NCBI GenBank assembly: GCA_006739055.1
Contig: AP019702.1
Location: 2,567,388 to 2,631,387 of the forward strand
Length of the DNA stretch: 64,000 nucleotides
Direction of reading: 5' to 3'
From: Allostella vacuolata
GTDB taxonomy: Bacteria; Pseudomonadota; Alphaproteobacteria; ATCC43930; Allostellaceae
Below, piece by piece: positions 17,477 to 27,428 of this stretch. A model generated the notes under the pieces. The model saw only the letters and a program-made list of their open reading frames with translations. It made no database searches and was not told where the DNA came from. The position numbers were made by a program, and so were the translations under genes. The stretch's first letter is position 1; each line of letters starts with the position of its first letter.

Positions 17477-17484
17477 CCTATATG
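17456..17484 (+). promoter_or_regulatory. promoter of the cysE-iscR-isc operon
   Basis: TTGACT, 17 bases, TATATG, ending 61 bases before the cysE ATG. The -35 lies inside the IscR site, the geometry expected of a repressed promoter. Confidence 0.65.
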
Positions 17485-17545
17485 TCCGGCATCGGCTCTC
17501 CGGCTGGTCCCGGACCACAAAGCCGCAGCTAACATAGTGGGATCG

Positions 17546-18274
17546 ATGGTCTTTACCAACCTTCGCGATGATATCGCCGCCGTGATGGCCCGCGACCCCG
17601 CGGCCCGGTCCCGGCTGGAAGTCCTGCTGTGCTATCCCGGCATCCATGCCCGGATCTTTCACCGCTGGTCGAGCGCGCTGTGGCGCCGCCGCTGGTGGAC
17701 GATGGCGCGGTTCGTCTCGCACCTCGGCCGGGTCGCGACCGGGATAGAGATCCATCCCGGCGCCAAGCTGGGACGCCGGGTCTTCATCGACCATGGCATG
17801 GGCGTGGTGATCGGCGAGACGGCCGAGGTCGGCGACGACGTCACCCTGTACCAGGGAGTGACGCTGGGCGGCACCTCGCTGGAGAAGGGCAAGCGCCACC
17901 CGACGCTGGGGCGCGGCGTCATCGTCGGAGCGGGGGCCCAGGTCCTGGGCCCGCTGACGATCGGCGACGGTGCGCGCATCGGCTCCAACGCGGTGGTGCT
18001 GAACGACGTGCCCAACTGCACCTCGGTGGTCGGCATCCCGGCCCGGGCGGCCAAGGCCAAGGGCCCCGCCGCCGAGGGCCCGGCGGTGCCGGGGCCGTTC
18101 GCGGCCTACGCCAACACCCCGGGCGAGGTGGTCGATCCGGTGGCCCGCGCCCTGGCCGACCTGCGCGACGAGGTGTCCCGGCTGCGCTCCCGGGTCGCCG
18201 AGCTGGAATGCGCCAGCGACGATCATCGCAAGGCCGCCGAGGCCGCGATGCGGATGGAAAGGGTGGAGCCGTGA
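17546..18274 (+). CDS. cysE: serine O-acetyltransferase
   Basis: The 242-residue enzyme makes O-acetylserine for cysteine synthesis. An N-terminal helical part is followed by the left-handed beta-helix of hexapeptide repeats: [25 protein letters not shown], then [19 protein letters not shown] with the catalytic-site residues. The ATG at 17546 gives a normal bacterial length for the short EpsC/NifP type; an earlier start at 17456 would fall inside the promoter. The C-terminal tail has a coiled-coil-like stretch. First gene of the ISC operon, so cysteine supply is tied to cluster assembly; its stop overlaps iscR. Confidence 0.92.
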   Translation: MVFTNLRDDIAAVMARDPAARSRLEVLLCYPGIHARIFHRWSSALWRRRWWTMARFVSHLGRVATGIEIHPGAKLGRRVFIDHGMGVVIGETAEVGDDVTLYQGVTLGGTSLEKGKRHPTLGRGVIVGAGAQVLGPLTIGDGARIGSNAVVLNDVPNCTSVVGIPARAAKAKGPAAEGPAVPGPFAAYANTPGEVVDPVARALADLRDEVSRLRSRVAELECASDDHRKAAEAAMRMERVEP

Positions 18275-18732
18275 AGCTCAGCACGAAGGGCCGATACGCG
18301 GTGATGGCGATGGTCGACTTGGCCACCCATTGCACCGGGCGGCCGGTGGCGCTGTCGGACATTGCCGACCGGCAGGAAATCTCGCTGTCCTATCTGGAGC
18401 AGCTGTTCGCCAAGCTGCGGCGCGGCGGGCTGGTGCGCAGCGTGCGCGGGCCGGGCGGCGGCTACCTGCTGGCCCGCGCGATGGCGGAAACCCGCGTGTC
18501 CGACATCATCCTGGCGGTCGACGAGCCGATCCGGGCGACCCGCTGTACCCCCGGGGTCTCGCGCGGCTGCCACGCCGACAAGAGCCGGTGCCTGACCCAC
18601 GATCTGTGGGCTGAGCTCGGCAACCAGATCCATCTGTTCCTGAGCGCGGTCACCCTGGCCGACATCTGCGAGCGCCGCGTGCTCGGCACCAGCGGCATCA
18701 CCCACCACCGCGCGCAGGTCGCGGCGGAGTAG
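18271..18732 (+). CDS. iscR: Rrf2-family iron-sulfur regulator IscR
   Basis: The 153-residue protein begins with a GTG ([18 protein letters not shown]) overlapping the cysE stop. The winged helix includes [16 protein letters not shown] and the wing [12 protein letters not shown]. Three cysteines in [20 protein letters not shown], spaced x7 and x6, are the expected [2Fe-2S] ligands; E. coli IscR has x5 and x5, so the loop is longer here. It probably represses this operon from the operator at 17452-17476. Confidence 0.93.
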   Translation: MKLSTKGRYAVMAMVDLATHCTGRPVALSDIADRQEISLSYLEQLFAKLRRGGLVRSVRGPGGGYLLARAMAETRVSDIILAVDEPIRATRCTPGVSRGCHADKSRCLTHDLWAELGNQIHLFLSAVTLADICERRVLGTSGITHHRAQVAAE

Positions 18733-18747
18733 CCGGGAGGATCCGGA

Positions 18748-19854
18748 ATGATGGCGTATCTCGACCACAACGCGACCTCGCCGCTGCGCCCGGCGGCGCG
18801 CGATGCGATGATCGCGGCCCTGGCCGAGTGCGGCAACCCGTCCTCGCCGCATGCCGCCGGCCGCGCCGCCCGGGCCCGGGTGGAGGCTGCGCGCCGCACC
18901 CTGGCGCTCGCCTTCGACTGCGCGCTCGATTCGGTCATCTTCACCAGCGGCGGCACCGAGGCGAACAACCTGGCCGTCCGCGGCACGGGTGCCGCCACCG
19001 TCCTGGTCTCCGCGGTCGAGCATGATTCGGTGCGCGAGGCCGAGCGGCGGGCGGAAGTCATCCCCGTCGACGGGAACGGCATCGTCGACCTGGAATGGCT
19101 GGAAGCGCGGCTGGCCCGCGGCGGGGTGGGCCTGGTGTCGGTGATGCTGGCCAACAACGAGACCGGCGTCATCCAGCCGATCGCCGACGTGGTCCGGCTG
19201 GCCCACGCCGAGGGCGCCCTGGTCCATACCGACGCCACCCAGGCGGCCGGGCGCATCCCGCTCTCCTTCGAGTCGCTCGACGTCGAGCTGATGACGGTCT
19301 CGGCCCACAAGCTGGGCGGCCCGCCGGGCGTGGGCGCGCTGCTGGTCCAGGAGGGCTTTCCCTTGCGGCCGCTGCTGCGCGGCGGCCGGCAGGAGGACGG
19401 GCGGCGCGCCGGGACGGAGAACGTGCCGGCGATCGCGGGCTTCGCCGCGGCGGTCGAGGCGGCCCTGGCGACGGCCGACGGCACCCGGGCCCTGCGCGAC
19501 GGGCTGGAGGCGCGCCTGCTGGCGTCGGCTCCCGGCGCGCGCATCCTGGGCGCCCTGGTCGACCGGCTGCCCAACACCACCTGCATCGCCATGCCGGGGG
19601 TTGCGGCCGAGACGCAGGTCATGGCGCTCGACCTGGCGGGCATCGCGGTCAGCGCCGGTGCCGCCTGCTCGTCGGGCAAGGTTCGGACGTCGCCGGTCCT
19701 GGCGGCGATGGGAGTGGACGCGGAGCTGGCCCGGTCGGCGATCCGCATCAGTCTGGGTTGGAACAGCACGGCCGACGACGTCGGGCGGTGCGCCGAAGCC
19801 TGGTGGGCGCTGTGGGCGCGCACCCGCGGGCGCAAGACCGTCCAGGCGGCATAG
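18748..19854 (+). CDS. cysteine desulfurase family protein (second NifS/IscS paralogue)
   Basis: The 368-residue PLP enzyme has [14 protein letters not shown], the Schiff-base lysine K188 in [16 protein letters not shown] and the reactive loop cysteine C307 in [15 protein letters not shown]. All parts needed to remove sulfur from cysteine are present. It lies 15 bases after iscR and 29 before a second, larger desulfurase. In alphaproteobacterial suf/isc operons such a paralogue often follows iscR. Whether it feeds IscU or another acceptor is unknown. Confidence 0.9.
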   Translation: MMAYLDHNATSPLRPAARDAMIAALAECGNPSSPHAAGRAARARVEAARRTLALAFDCALDSVIFTSGGTEANNLAVRGTGAATVLVSAVEHDSVREAERRAEVIPVDGNGIVDLEWLEARLARGGVGLVSVMLANNETGVIQPIADVVRLAHAEGALVHTDATQAAGRIPLSFESLDVELMTVSAHKLGGPPGVGALLVQEGFPLRPLLRGGRQEDGRRAGTENVPAIAGFAAAVEAALATADGTRALRDGLEARLLASAPGARILGALVDRLPNTTCIAMPGVAAETQVMALDLAGIAVSAGAACSSGKVRTSPVLAAMGVDAELARSAIRISLGWNSTADDVGRCAEAWWALWARTRGRKTVQAA

Positions 19855-19883
19855 GGCCAGTGGAAATCTCGAGGAGCACGAAC

Positions 19884-21128
19884 ATGCCCGAAGGCAGCGC
19901 GATCGAACGGAACGACACCGGCTATCCCATCTACCTGGACTACCAGGCGACGACGCCGACCGACCCGCGCGTGGTCGAGGCGATGCTGCCCTACTTCACG
20001 GAGCGTTTCGGCAACCCCCATTCGCGCAACCACCGCTATGGCTGGGAGGCCGAGGACGCGGTCGAGACGGCCCGCGCCCAGGTGGCATCGATCATCGGCG
20101 CCGACCCGAAGGAGGTGATCTTCACCTCCGGGGCGACGGAATCGAACAACCTGGCGCTCAAGGGCGTCGCCCATTTCCATCGCGACAAGAAGCGCCACAT
20201 CGTCACCGTGGTGACCGAGCACAAGTGCGTGCTGGACAGCTGCCGCTACCTCGAGGAGGAGGGCTTCCGGGTCACCTACCTGCCGGTGCAGCAGAACGGC
20301 CTGCTCGACCTGGACCAGCTGCGCGCCGCGATCGAGGACGACACCGTCATCGTGTCGGTGATGGCGGTCAACAACGAGATCGGCGTGATCCAGCCGCTGG
20401 CGGAGATCGGCAAGATCTGCCGCGAGCGCGGGACCTATTTCCACACCGACGCGGCCCAGGCGGTGGGCAAGATCCCGCTCGACGTCAACGCGATGAACAT
20501 CGACCTGCTCAGCATCTCGGGCCACAAGATCTACGGGCCCAAGGGCATCGGCGCGCTCTATGTCCGGCGCAAGCCGCGGGTGCGCCTGCAGCCGCTGATC
20601 ACCGGCGGCGGCCAGGAGCGCGGCCTGCGCTCGGGCACCCTGCCGACCCCGCTCTGCGTCGGGCTGGGCGAGGCCTGCGCGATCGCGGAGCGCGAGATGG
20701 CCGGGGAGGCGGCGCGGCTGGAAGCGCTGCGCGCCCGCTTCTACGAGCAGATCACCGCCCGCCTGCCGGAGGTCTATCTCAACGGCGACACCACCCATCG
20801 CATCCCGGGCAACCTCAACCTCAGCTTCGCCTATGTCGAGGGCGAGGGGCTGATGATGGGGATCAAGGGCCTGTCGGTGTCGTCCGGCTCGGCCTGCACC
20901 TCCGCCTCGCTGGAGCCGTCCTACGTGCTGCGCGCGCTGGGCGTGGAGGAGGAGATGGCCCACACCTCGCTGCGCATCGGCCTCGGCCGCTACACGACCG
21001 AGGCGGAGGTGGATGCCGCGGTCGAGCAGATCGCCGCCAACGTCTCCAAGCTGCGGGCCATGAGCCCGCTGTGGGAGATGGTCCAGGAGGGCGTCGACCT
21101 GCGCTCGATCCAGTGGGCGGCCCACTGA
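19884..21128 (+). CDS. iscS: cysteine desulfurase IscS
   Basis: The 414-residue enzyme opens with [17 protein letters not shown] and has K215 in [19 protein letters not shown] and the mobile-loop cysteine C338 in [19 protein letters not shown]. This loop and the C-terminal LREMSPLWEM-like helix are diagnostic of group I (IscS/NFS1) desulfurases. It supplies persulfide to IscU and, in known systems, to MnmA for tRNA thiolation; mnmA is in the same gene run. The ATG has GAGGAG upstream. Confidence 0.95.
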   Translation: MPEGSAIERNDTGYPIYLDYQATTPTDPRVVEAMLPYFTERFGNPHSRNHRYGWEAEDAVETARAQVASIIGADPKEVIFTSGATESNNLALKGVAHFHRDKKRHIVTVVTEHKCVLDSCRYLEEEGFRVTYLPVQQNGLLDLDQLRAAIEDDTVIVSVMAVNNEIGVIQPLAEIGKICRERGTYFHTDAAQAVGKIPLDVNAMNIDLLSISGHKIYGPKGIGALYVRRKPRVRLQPLITGGGQERGLRSGTLPTPLCVGLGEACAIAEREMAGEAARLEALRARFYEQITARLPEVYLNGDTTHRIPGNLNLSFAYVEGEGLMMGIKGLSVSSGSACTSASLEPSYVLRALGVEEEMAHTSLRIGLGRYTTEAEVDAAVEQIAANVSKLRAMSPLWEMVQEGVDLRSIQWAAH

Positions 21129-21186
21129 TCGGTTGCGCCGCGCCCCGCCAGGGGCCACATCCCGTACAAGGACCGAGGAGAAGCAG

Positions 21187-21588
21187 ATGGCTTACAGCGA
21201 CAAGGTCGTCGACCATTACGAGAACCCCCGCAACGTGGGGACGCTCGACAAGAATTCCGGCGATGTCGGCACCGGCCTGGTGGGCGCACCCGCCTGCGGC
21301 GACGTCATGAAGCTGCAGATCAAGGTCGGCGCCGGCGGGCTCATCGAGGACGCCAAGTTCAAGACCTTCGGCTGCGGTTCGGCGATCGCGTCCAGTTCGC
21401 TGGCGACCGAATGGATCAAGGGCAAGACGCTCGACGAGGCGGCCTCGATCCGCAACACCGAGATCGCGCAGCACCTGTCCCTGCCGCCGGTCAAGATCCA
21501 TTGTTCGGTTCTCGCCGAGGATGCTATCAAGGCCGCCGTCGCGGACTATCGCGCCAAGCAGCCGAAGACCAGCCAGGCAGCGGAGTAG
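21187..21588 (+). CDS. iscU: iron-sulfur cluster scaffold IscU
   Basis: The 133-residue scaffold has its three cluster cysteines C37 (PACGD), C63 (FGCGSA) and C106 (KIHCSVLAEDA), Asp39 next to C37, and the LPPVK chaperone-recognition motif at 99-103. It accepts sulfur from IscS and iron, and releases the cluster with HscA/HscB. The ATG at 21187 has an AGGAG site 8 bases upstream. Confidence 0.97.
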   Translation: MAYSDKVVDHYENPRNVGTLDKNSGDVGTGLVGAPACGDVMKLQIKVGAGGLIEDAKFKTFGCGSAIASSSLATEWIKGKTLDEAASIRNTEIAQHLSLPPVKIHCSVLAEDAIKAAVADYRAKQPKTSQAAE

Positions 21589-21647
21589 GCCGGCGTCCGG
21601 CAGAGCGACGCCGCCCGGAACCGACGAACCCATTGGGAGCCAAGCGA

Positions 21648-21986
21648 ATGGCGCGACCGCAGGCCATGTTGATCACGGATGCCGCCGCCGAGCGCGTGAA
21701 GGCGCTGCTCGACCGGCGTGGCAAGCCGTCGGCCGGCATCCGCATCGGCGTGCGCACGAAGGGCTGCTCCGGCCTGTCCTACACGCTGGAGTATGCCGAC
21801 GAGGCGAACAAGTTCGACGAAGTGGTCGAGGACAAGGGCGTCCGGATCCTGATCGATCCCAAGGCGACCATGTTCATCCTCGGCACGGAGATGGATTTCG
21901 TCGACGGCAAGCTCGAATCCGGTTTCGTGTTCAAGAATCCGAACGAGAAGGGGCGCTGCGGCTGCGGCGAATCCTTCCACGTCTGA
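21648..21986 (+). CDS. iscA: A-type iron-sulfur carrier IscA
   Basis: The 112-residue carrier has the C-x(n)-C-x-C set: C in TKGCSGLSYTLEY and the pair in GRCGCGESFHV. It receives clusters or iron and passes them to apoproteins. The order iscU-iscA-hscB supports IscA over ErpA. The ATG has GGGAG upstream. Confidence 0.94.
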   Translation: MARPQAMLITDAAAERVKALLDRRGKPSAGIRIGVRTKGCSGLSYTLEYADEANKFDEVVEDKGVRILIDPKATMFILGTEMDFVDGKLESGFVFKNPNEKGRCGCGESFHV

Positions 21987-22073
21987 GCGCGACCGGACCC
22001 CTTTCCTGCACGACGGAGTGAACGTCGAGGCCGCCCGGTGACCCGTCGCCGTGCGGCCCGGCCGGCATGAACC

Positions 22074-22739
22074 ATGGCGATACAAGCGATCCCGAACGCG
22101 GCCCGGAGCGCGCCTGCCGGCGATAGCGGCCCTGTCCCGGTCCGGCCATGCTGGTCGTGCCGCGGGCCGGTCGTCGACGAGGCCGCGTTCTGCGCCACAT
22201 GCCAGGCGGTGCAGCCGCCCGGCCAGGCGGATCATTTCGCGCGCCTGGGCCTCGATCGCCGATTCGACCTCGACCCGGCGACGCTCGACCGCGCCTATTT
22301 CTCCCGCCAGCGGCAGGTCCACCCCGACCGCTTCGCCGGCCGCTCGCCGCGCGAGGGGGCGATCGCCGAGGGCCGCTCGGTCTCGCTCAATGCCGCCTAC
22401 GAGACCCTGCGCGATCCGCTTCGCCGCGCCGCCTACCTGCTGGAACTGGCCGGCCACCCGATCGCCGGCGACGGCGCGACCATCGCCGACCCGGAGCTGC
22501 TGGCGGAAGTGATGGAGCGCCGCGAGGCGCTGATGGAGGCGACGTCGGCCGCGGAGGTGGCGGCGATCGCCGCCGATACCCGCGAGCAGGCGCGCGGCGC
22601 CACCGGGGCCCTGGCGGCGGCCTTCGCGGTCGGCGACTATCCGGCCGCCAACCGCCATGCCACCCGCCTGCGCTACCTGGCCAAGATCGGTGACGAGGCG
22701 CGCCGCCGCGGCGTCCGCCTGGAAGGGCGCGCCGCATGA
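22074..22739 (+). CDS. hscB: co-chaperone HscB with an N-terminal zinc-finger extension
   Basis: The 221-residue protein has a J domain at about residues 53-125 with the HPD motif ([12 protein letters not shown]) and an HscB C-terminal three-helix domain that binds IscU. An added N terminus carries CWSC (26-29) and CATC (40-43), a tetracysteine module like that of mitochondrial HSC20 and absent from E. coli HscB. The stop overlaps hscA by four bases, so the chaperone pair is translationally coupled. Confidence 0.93.
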   Translation: MAIQAIPNAARSAPAGDSGPVPVRPCWSCRGPVVDEAAFCATCQAVQPPGQADHFARLGLDRRFDLDPATLDRAYFSRQRQVHPDRFAGRSPREGAIAEGRSVSLNAAYETLRDPLRRAAYLLELAGHPIAGDGATIADPELLAEVMERREALMEATSAAEVAAIAADTREQARGATGALAAAFAVGDYPAANRHATRLRYLAKIGDEARRRGVRLEGRAA

Positions 22740-24637
22740 TGCTGCTGCAGATCCATGAGCCGGGCGAGACGCCCTTGCCGCACGAGGAGCGGGGGGCGGC
22801 GGTCGGCATCGACCTCGGCACCACCAACTCCGTGGTCGCGGTTGCGACCGACGGCCGCCCGGCGGTGCTGCGCGACCCGGCCGGCCGCGGGCTGGTGCCG
22901 TCGGTCGTCGCCTATGGCGAGGATGCCGAACCGCTGGTCGGCGAGGCGGCGCGACACCGGCTCCTGGATGCGCCCGAGCAGGTGGTGTCGTCGATCAAGC
23001 GGCTGATGGGCCGCGGCGCCGGCGACCTGAAGGCGCTGGCCGGAACCCTGCCCTATCGCCTGGCCGAGGCCGAGCCGGGCGAGGGCGGCATGGTGCACCT
23101 GCTGGTGGGCGGCCGCCGTCTCTCCCCGGTGGAAATCTCCGCCGACATCCTGCGCGCGCTCAAGGCCCGGGCGGAGGCGTCGCTCGGCCGCGCGGTCGAT
23201 CGCGCGGTGGTGACGGTCCCGGCCTATTTCGACGATGCCGCCCGCACCGCGACCCGGGACGCCGCCCGCGTCGCCGGGCTCGAGGTTCTGCGGCTCGTCA
23301 ACGAGCCGACCGCGGCGGCGCTTGCCTACGGGCTCGACCAGGGGGCGGAGGGGCTGTACGCCGTCTATGACCTGGGCGGCGGCACCTTCGACCTGTCGGT
23401 CCTGCGGCTGGAGAAGGGGGTCTTCCAGGTCCTGGCGACCGGCGGCGACGCGGCACTGGGCGGCGACGACTTCGACCATGCGGTGGCCGAGCACTTCCTG
23501 GCGGCGCTGGGCGCCGATGCCCCGAGCGAGAGCGAGGCCAAGCTGGCGCTTGCCACCGCCCGGCTCGCCAAGGAATGCCTGACGACCCGGGAATCCGGGG
23601 AGTGGGCGGTCGAACTGGGCGGCGCGAGCCGGCGGGTGCCGCTCGACCGCCCGACCCTCGACCGGTTGATCCGCCCGATGGTCGATCGCACCATGGACAT
23701 CTGCCGCGACGTGCTGGCCGAGGCCGCGATCGCCCCGCCGGAGATCCAGGGCGTGGTCCTGGTCGGCGGCTCCACCCGGGTCCCGCTGGTGCGGGCCACG
23801 GTCGAGGCGATGTTCGGCCGCCCGCCGCTGGCCGACATCGACCCGGACGAGGTGGTGGCGCTGGGGGCCGCCCTGCAGGCGGAGGCGCTGACCGTCGGGT
23901 CCGACACGCTGCTGCTCGACGTGACGCCGTTGTCGCTCGGCATCGAGACGATGGGCGGGATCGTCGAGAAGGTGATCCCGCGCAACACCCCGATACCGGT
24001 GTCGCGCGGGCAGGAGTTCACGACCTACCAGGACGGCCAGAACGGCATGCTGTTCCACGTCGTCCAGGGCGAGCGGGAGACCGTCGATGAGTGCCGGTCC
24101 CTGGCCCGCTTCGAGCTGCGCGGAATCCCGGCGATGACCGCCGGTGCCGCCCGCGTCCTCGTCACCTTCGCGGTCGATGCGGACGGGCTGCTGACGGTAT
24201 CGGCGGAGGAGAAGACCACCGGCGCGCGCCAGGAGGTGGCGGTCAAGCCATCCTACGGCCTGGGCGACGACGAGATGATGCGCATGCTGCGCGACAGCAT
24301 GGAGCATGGCGCCCGCGACATGGAGCGCCGGCTGCTGATCGAGGCCCGGGTAGAGGCGCGCCGGGTGCTGCTGGCCCTGGCGGCGGCCCGGGCGACCGAT
24401 GCCGCCCTGCTGCCGGCCGACGAGGCCGCCCAGCTGGACGAACAGGTGCGCCTGCTCGAATCCCTCTTGCCCGGGGACGATCGGGACGCCATCAACGGCG
24501 CGGTCGAGGATCTGGAGCGCCGCTCCCAGGCCTTCGCCCAGCGTCGCATGGACAAGGCGATCCACCTCGCCCTGGCCGGCCGCTCGATCGACGAGGTCGG
24601 GGCCGATCCGGTCGGCGCCCCTGCCCGAGAACCTTGA
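22736..24637 (+). CDS. hscA: Hsp70-type chaperone HscA
   Basis: The 633-residue Hsp70 has the ATPase phosphate loops [18 protein letters not shown] and [19 protein letters not shown], the connect region ILVGG-like [11 protein letters not shown], the interdomain linker [19 protein letters not shown] and a short C-terminal helical lid. This length and the operon place it as HscA, which releases clusters from IscU by recognising LPPVK. Confidence 0.96.
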   Translation: MMLLQIHEPGETPLPHEERGAAVGIDLGTTNSVVAVATDGRPAVLRDPAGRGLVPSVVAYGEDAEPLVGEAARHRLLDAPEQVVSSIKRLMGRGAGDLKALAGTLPYRLAEAEPGEGGMVHLLVGGRRLSPVEISADILRALKARAEASLGRAVDRAVVTVPAYFDDAARTATRDAARVAGLEVLRLVNEPTAAALAYGLDQGAEGLYAVYDLGGGTFDLSVLRLEKGVFQVLATGGDAALGGDDFDHAVAEHFLAALGADAPSESEAKLALATARLAKECLTTRESGEWAVELGGASRRVPLDRPTLDRLIRPMVDRTMDICRDVLAEAAIAPPEIQGVVLVGGSTRVPLVRATVEAMFGRPPLADIDPDEVVALGAALQAEALTVGSDTLLLDVTPLSLGIETMGGIVEKVIPRNTPIPVSRGQEFTTYQDGQNGMLFHVVQGERETVDECRSLARFELRGIPAMTAGAARVLVTFAVDADGLLTVSAEEKTTGARQEVAVKPSYGLGDDEMMRMLRDSMEHGARDMERRLLIEARVEARRVLLALAAARATDAALLPADEAAQLDEQVRLLESLLPGDDRDAINGAVEDLERRSQAFAQRRMDKAIHLALAGRSIDEVGADPVGAPAREP

Positions 24638-24686
24638 CCCTGAAACCGCGAACCCTGACCCGAACGCGAAATACGGAACCCAGCCG

Positions 24687-25025
24687 ATGCCCAAGATGAC
24701 CTTCGTCGACACCGATGGAACCGCGCGCGAAGTCGACGCCCCGGTCGGCCTCTCGGTGCTGGAGATCGCCCACCGCAACAACATCGACCTGGAAGGCGCC
24801 TGCGAGGGGTCGCTCGCCTGCTCGACCTGCCACGTCGTCATCGACCCGGAATGGTTCGAGCTGCTGCAGGAGCCGACCGAGGACGAGGAGGACATGCTCG
24901 ACCTCGCCTTCGGCCTGACGCACACCTCGCGGCTCGGTTGCCAGATCATCATGCGCGACGAGCTGGACGGGCTGAAGGTCAAGCTGCCGTCCGCCACCCG
25001 CAACATGATGGTCGACAAGCGCTGA
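24687..25025 (+). CDS. fdx: ISC [2Fe-2S] ferredoxin
   Basis: The 112-residue ferredoxin has the adrenodoxin-type cluster motif [13 protein letters not shown] and a fourth cysteine in RLGCQIIM. It provides electrons for cluster assembly. In the 49 bases upstream there is a short degenerate direct repeat of GAACC-TGACCC, with no promoter seen. Confidence 0.94.
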   Translation: MPKMTFVDTDGTAREVDAPVGLSVLEIAHRNNIDLEGACEGSLACSTCHVVIDPEWFELLQEPTEDEEDMLDLAFGLTHTSRLGCQIIMRDELDGLKVKLPSATRNMMVDKR

Positions 25026-25038
25026 AGGGCCGGCAGCC

Positions 25039-25245
25039 ATGGCCCGCAAGCTGCGCTGGACCGACGTCGCCGACATCGCGATCGAGCTGGAGGAGGCGCG
25101 TCCCGACGCCGACGTGGTGAACCTGCGCTTCACCGACCTGTGGCGCTGGGTGCAGGGGCTGCCGGACTTCGCCGACGACCCGCAGAAGTCCAACGAGAAG
25201 ATCCTGGAGGCCATCCAGATGGCCTGGCTCGACGAGCGCAGCTGA
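25039..25245 (+). CDS. iscX: iron-sulfur assembly protein IscX
   Basis: The 68-residue acidic protein contains LRWTDVADIAIELEE and the family end LEAIQMAWLDERS. IscX binds IscS and iron and tunes its activity. It begins 13 bases after fdx, the standard order. Confidence 0.94.
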   Translation: MARKLRWTDVADIAIELEEARPDADVVNLRFTDLWRWVQGLPDFADDPQKSNEKILEAIQMAWLDERS

Positions 25246-25255
25246 GGGGCGGGCG

Positions 25256-25948
25256 ATGGCGGATGTCGTGATCGGACCCGAGGGCGGGCTGCTGCAGCAG
25301 CTGCGCGGCGCCTGCATCGAGGACTGGCGGGCCTATACCCGCCATCCCTTCGTGCTGGAGCTGGCCGCGGGCACCCTGCCGGAGGAGAGTTTCCGGCACT
25401 ACCTGATCCAGGACTATCTGTTCCTGATCCAGTTCGCCCGCGCCTATGCGCTGGCCGCCTACAAGGCCGACGACGTGGCCGACATCCGCCAAGCGGCGAA
25501 GTCCCTGTCGGCCATCGTCGACGGCGAGACCAGCCTGCATGTCCGCTTCTGCGCCCGCTGGGGCATCCCCGAGGCCGAGATCCTGCGCGCGCCGGAAGCG
25601 ACCGCGACCATGGCCTATACCCGGTATGTGCTGGAGCGCGGCATGGCCGGGGACCTGCTCGACCTGCTGGTCGCGCTCGCCCCCTGCATCGTCGGCTATG
25701 CCGAGATCGCCCGCGAGCGGATGGCCGACCCGGCGACGGTGGTCGAGGGCAACCCCTACCGGGAATGGCTGGAGATGTATGCCGGCACCGACTACGGCGC
25801 GGTGGCCGAAGGGGCGGCGACCGCGCTCGACCGCCACTTCGCGCGCCGCGGCGGGGCCGGACGCCGGGCCGGGCTGGAGGACACCTTCCGCGCTGCGACC
25901 CGGCTGGAGGGACAGTTCTGGCAGATGGGCCTGACCCGGGCGACGTGA
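25256..25948 (+). CDS. tenA: TenA-family thiaminase-2-like protein
   Basis: The 230-residue helical protein has the TenA core: [28 protein letters not shown], then [13 protein letters not shown] with the catalytic-type cysteine near residue 143 and [10 protein letters not shown]. TenA_C enzymes salvage 4-amino-5-aminomethyl-pyrimidine for thiamine. It lies 10 bases after iscX. Thiamine thiazole synthesis also uses IscS sulfur, which may explain the place. The ligand here is not proven. Confidence 0.85.
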   Translation: MADVVIGPEGGLLQQLRGACIEDWRAYTRHPFVLELAAGTLPEESFRHYLIQDYLFLIQFARAYALAAYKADDVADIRQAAKSLSAIVDGETSLHVRFCARWGIPEAEILRAPEATATMAYTRYVLERGMAGDLLDLLVALAPCIVGYAEIARERMADPATVVEGNPYREWLEMYAGTDYGAVAEGAATALDRHFARRGGAGRRAGLEDTFRAATRLEGQFWQMGLTRAT

Positions 25949-25964
25949 TGGGACGCACCTCGGC

Positions 25965-27095
25965 ATGATCGACCTCGGCATCCCCAAGCCGCGCGCGGCG
26001 ACCCGGGTGGTCGTCGCCATGTCGGGCGGGGTCGACAGCTCGGTCACGGCCGGCCTGCTGAAGGAGGCGGGCTACGACGCGGTCGGCGTCACCCTGCAGC
26101 TCTACGACCATGGGGCGGCCGTCGCCAAGGCCGGCGCCTGCTGCGCCGGGCAGGACATCCGCGACGCCCGCCGGGTCGCCGACCAGATCGGCATGCCGCA
26201 CTACGTGTTGGATTTCGAGGAGCGGTTCCGCCGCGCGGTGATCGACGACTTCGCCGATTCCTATGCCGCGGGCGAGACGCCAATCCCGTGCGTGCGCTGC
26301 AACCAGCGGGTCAAGTTCCGCGACATGCTCGACGTCGCCCGCGACCTCGGTGCCGACGCGCTGGCGACCGGGCACTATGTCCGCCGCACCGTCGGACCGG
26401 GCGGGGCGGAGCTGCGCCAGGCGAGCGACGCCAGCCGCGACCAGAGCTATTTCCTGTTCGCGACCACGCCCGAGCAGCTCGATTTCCTGCGCTTCCCGCT
26501 GGGCGCCATGGACAAGGATGAGACCCGCCGGCACGCGGCCCGCCTCGACCTGGCCGTTGCCGCCAAGCCCGACAGCCAGGACATCTGCTTCGTGCCGACG
26601 GGCGGCTATGCCGCGGTCGTCGAGCGGCTGCGGCCGGGCGCGGTCGAGCCGGGCGACATCGTCCATGTCGACGGCACCGTGCTAGGCCGCCATGACGGCG
26701 TCATCCGCTATACCGTCGGCCAGCGTCGCGGGCTCGGCATCGGCGGGCGCTCGGACGCCGACGAGCCGCTGTTCGTCGTGCGCCTGGATGCCGAGCGCCA
26801 TCGCGTCGTCGTCGGGCCGCGCCAAGCGCTGGCCGTCGACCGGGTCGAGGTGCGCGACGTCTCCTGGCTGGCGCCGCCGCCGGCCGGCCCCCTGCCGGTC
26901 ATGGTCAAGCTGCGCTCTGCCCAGGCGCCGGTCGCGGCCCGGGTCGAGGCGGCCGGCGCCGGGCGCGCCGCCATCCATCTGGAGGTTCCCCAGTTCGGCG
27001 TGGCGCCGGGCCAGGCGGCCGTCTTCTACGATGGCGACCGGGTGCTGGGCGGCGGCTGGATCGCCGGCACGGGCGCGGCCGCGCCCAGCCGGTAG
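25965..27095 (+). CDS. mnmA: tRNA-specific 2-thiouridylase MnmA
   Basis: The 376-residue enzyme has the PP-loop [16 protein letters not shown], the first catalytic cysteine in [13 protein letters not shown] and the second in [13 protein letters not shown]. It adds sulfur at position 2 of wobble uridine in Lys, Glu and Gln tRNAs, using persulfide from IscS through Tus proteins or directly. Its position at the end of the ISC run shortens that link physically. Confidence 0.95.
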   Translation: MIDLGIPKPRAATRVVVAMSGGVDSSVTAGLLKEAGYDAVGVTLQLYDHGAAVAKAGACCAGQDIRDARRVADQIGMPHYVLDFEERFRRAVIDDFADSYAAGETPIPCVRCNQRVKFRDMLDVARDLGADALATGHYVRRTVGPGGAELRQASDASRDQSYFLFATTPEQLDFLRFPLGAMDKDETRRHAARLDLAVAAKPDSQDICFVPTGGYAAVVERLRPGAVEPGDIVHVDGTVLGRHDGVIRYTVGQRRGLGIGGRSDADEPLFVVRLDAERHRVVVGPRQALAVDRVEVRDVSWLAPPPAGPLPVMVKLRSAQAPVAARVEAAGAGRAAIHLEVPQFGVAPGQAAVFYDGDRVLGGGWIAGTGAAAPSR

Positions 27096-27142
27096 CCGCA
27101 TCGCGTCGGCCGTGTCACCGGCGGCGGTCGCTCGGTCCGCCC

Positions 27143-27196
27143 GCGACGGAGACGGGCTTCGCGACGGAGACGGGCTTCGCGACGGAGACGGGCGTG
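27143..27196. repeat. three tandem copies of an 18-bp unit
   Basis: GCGACGGAGACGGGCTTC occurs at 27143-27160 and 27161-27178, with a third copy ending in variant bases at 27179-27196. It lies between the mnmA stop and the tRNA-Met promoter, does not continue a reading frame, and may be a strand-slippage expansion. Confidence 0.85.
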
Positions 27197-27202
27197 CTTT
27201 TC

Positions 27203-27232
27203 TTGACAGGCGGGATGCCGACCCCCTATATC
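27203..27232 (+). promoter_or_regulatory. promoter of tRNA-Met
   Basis: A consensus -35 TTGACA is followed after 18 bases by TATATC (or after 17 by CTATAT), 18 bases before the mature tRNA. Confidence 0.65.
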
Positions 27233-27249
27233 CCCCTCCCGACTGCGGC

Positions 27250-27324
27250 GGCGGAGTAGCTCAGCGGTAGAGCAGGGGAATCATAATCCCTTGGTCGGCG
27301 GTTCAAATCCGTCCTCCGCTACCA
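27250..27324 (+). tRNA. tRNA-Met(CAT), elongator type
   Basis: The 75-base cloverleaf has acceptor GGCGGAG with CTCCGCT, anticodon arm GGGGA-ATCATAA-TCCCT giving CAT, T loop GTTCAAATC and encoded CCA. The initiator-specific GGG/CCC anticodon stem is not clean and position 1 pairs with 72, so it is not the initiator. A CAT tRNA-Ile (lysidine-modified) cannot be excluded by sequence reading alone but the body resembles elongator Met. Confidence 0.88.
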
Positions 27325-27352
27325 GTCGAAATCCTTCAATATCAAAGACTTA

Positions 27353-27383
27353 GGGGCGCCTTGGCCAGTCAGCCGGGCGCCCC
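27353..27383. terminator. hairpin terminator after tRNA-Met
   Basis: GGGGCGCC and GGCGCCCC form an 8-bp stem followed by TTCGTGTT. It lies 28 bases past the tRNA and 46 bases from the end of the convergent GGDEF/EAL gene. Confidence 0.65.
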
Positions 27384-27428
27384 TTCGTGTTGCAAGGTGT
27401 TACGCGCGTTTCCCAGGTTCACCGGGCT

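Noticed and set aside
24640-24686. Short degenerate repeats before fdx as a regulatory site
   Set aside because: The repeats are imperfect, differ in spacing and no promoter is visible; probably slippage.
27250-27324. tRNA-Ile(CAT) instead of tRNA-Met
   Set aside because: The body resembles elongator tRNA-Met and lacks the usual tRNA-Ile2 acceptor; the possibility is noted in the entry but not adopted.
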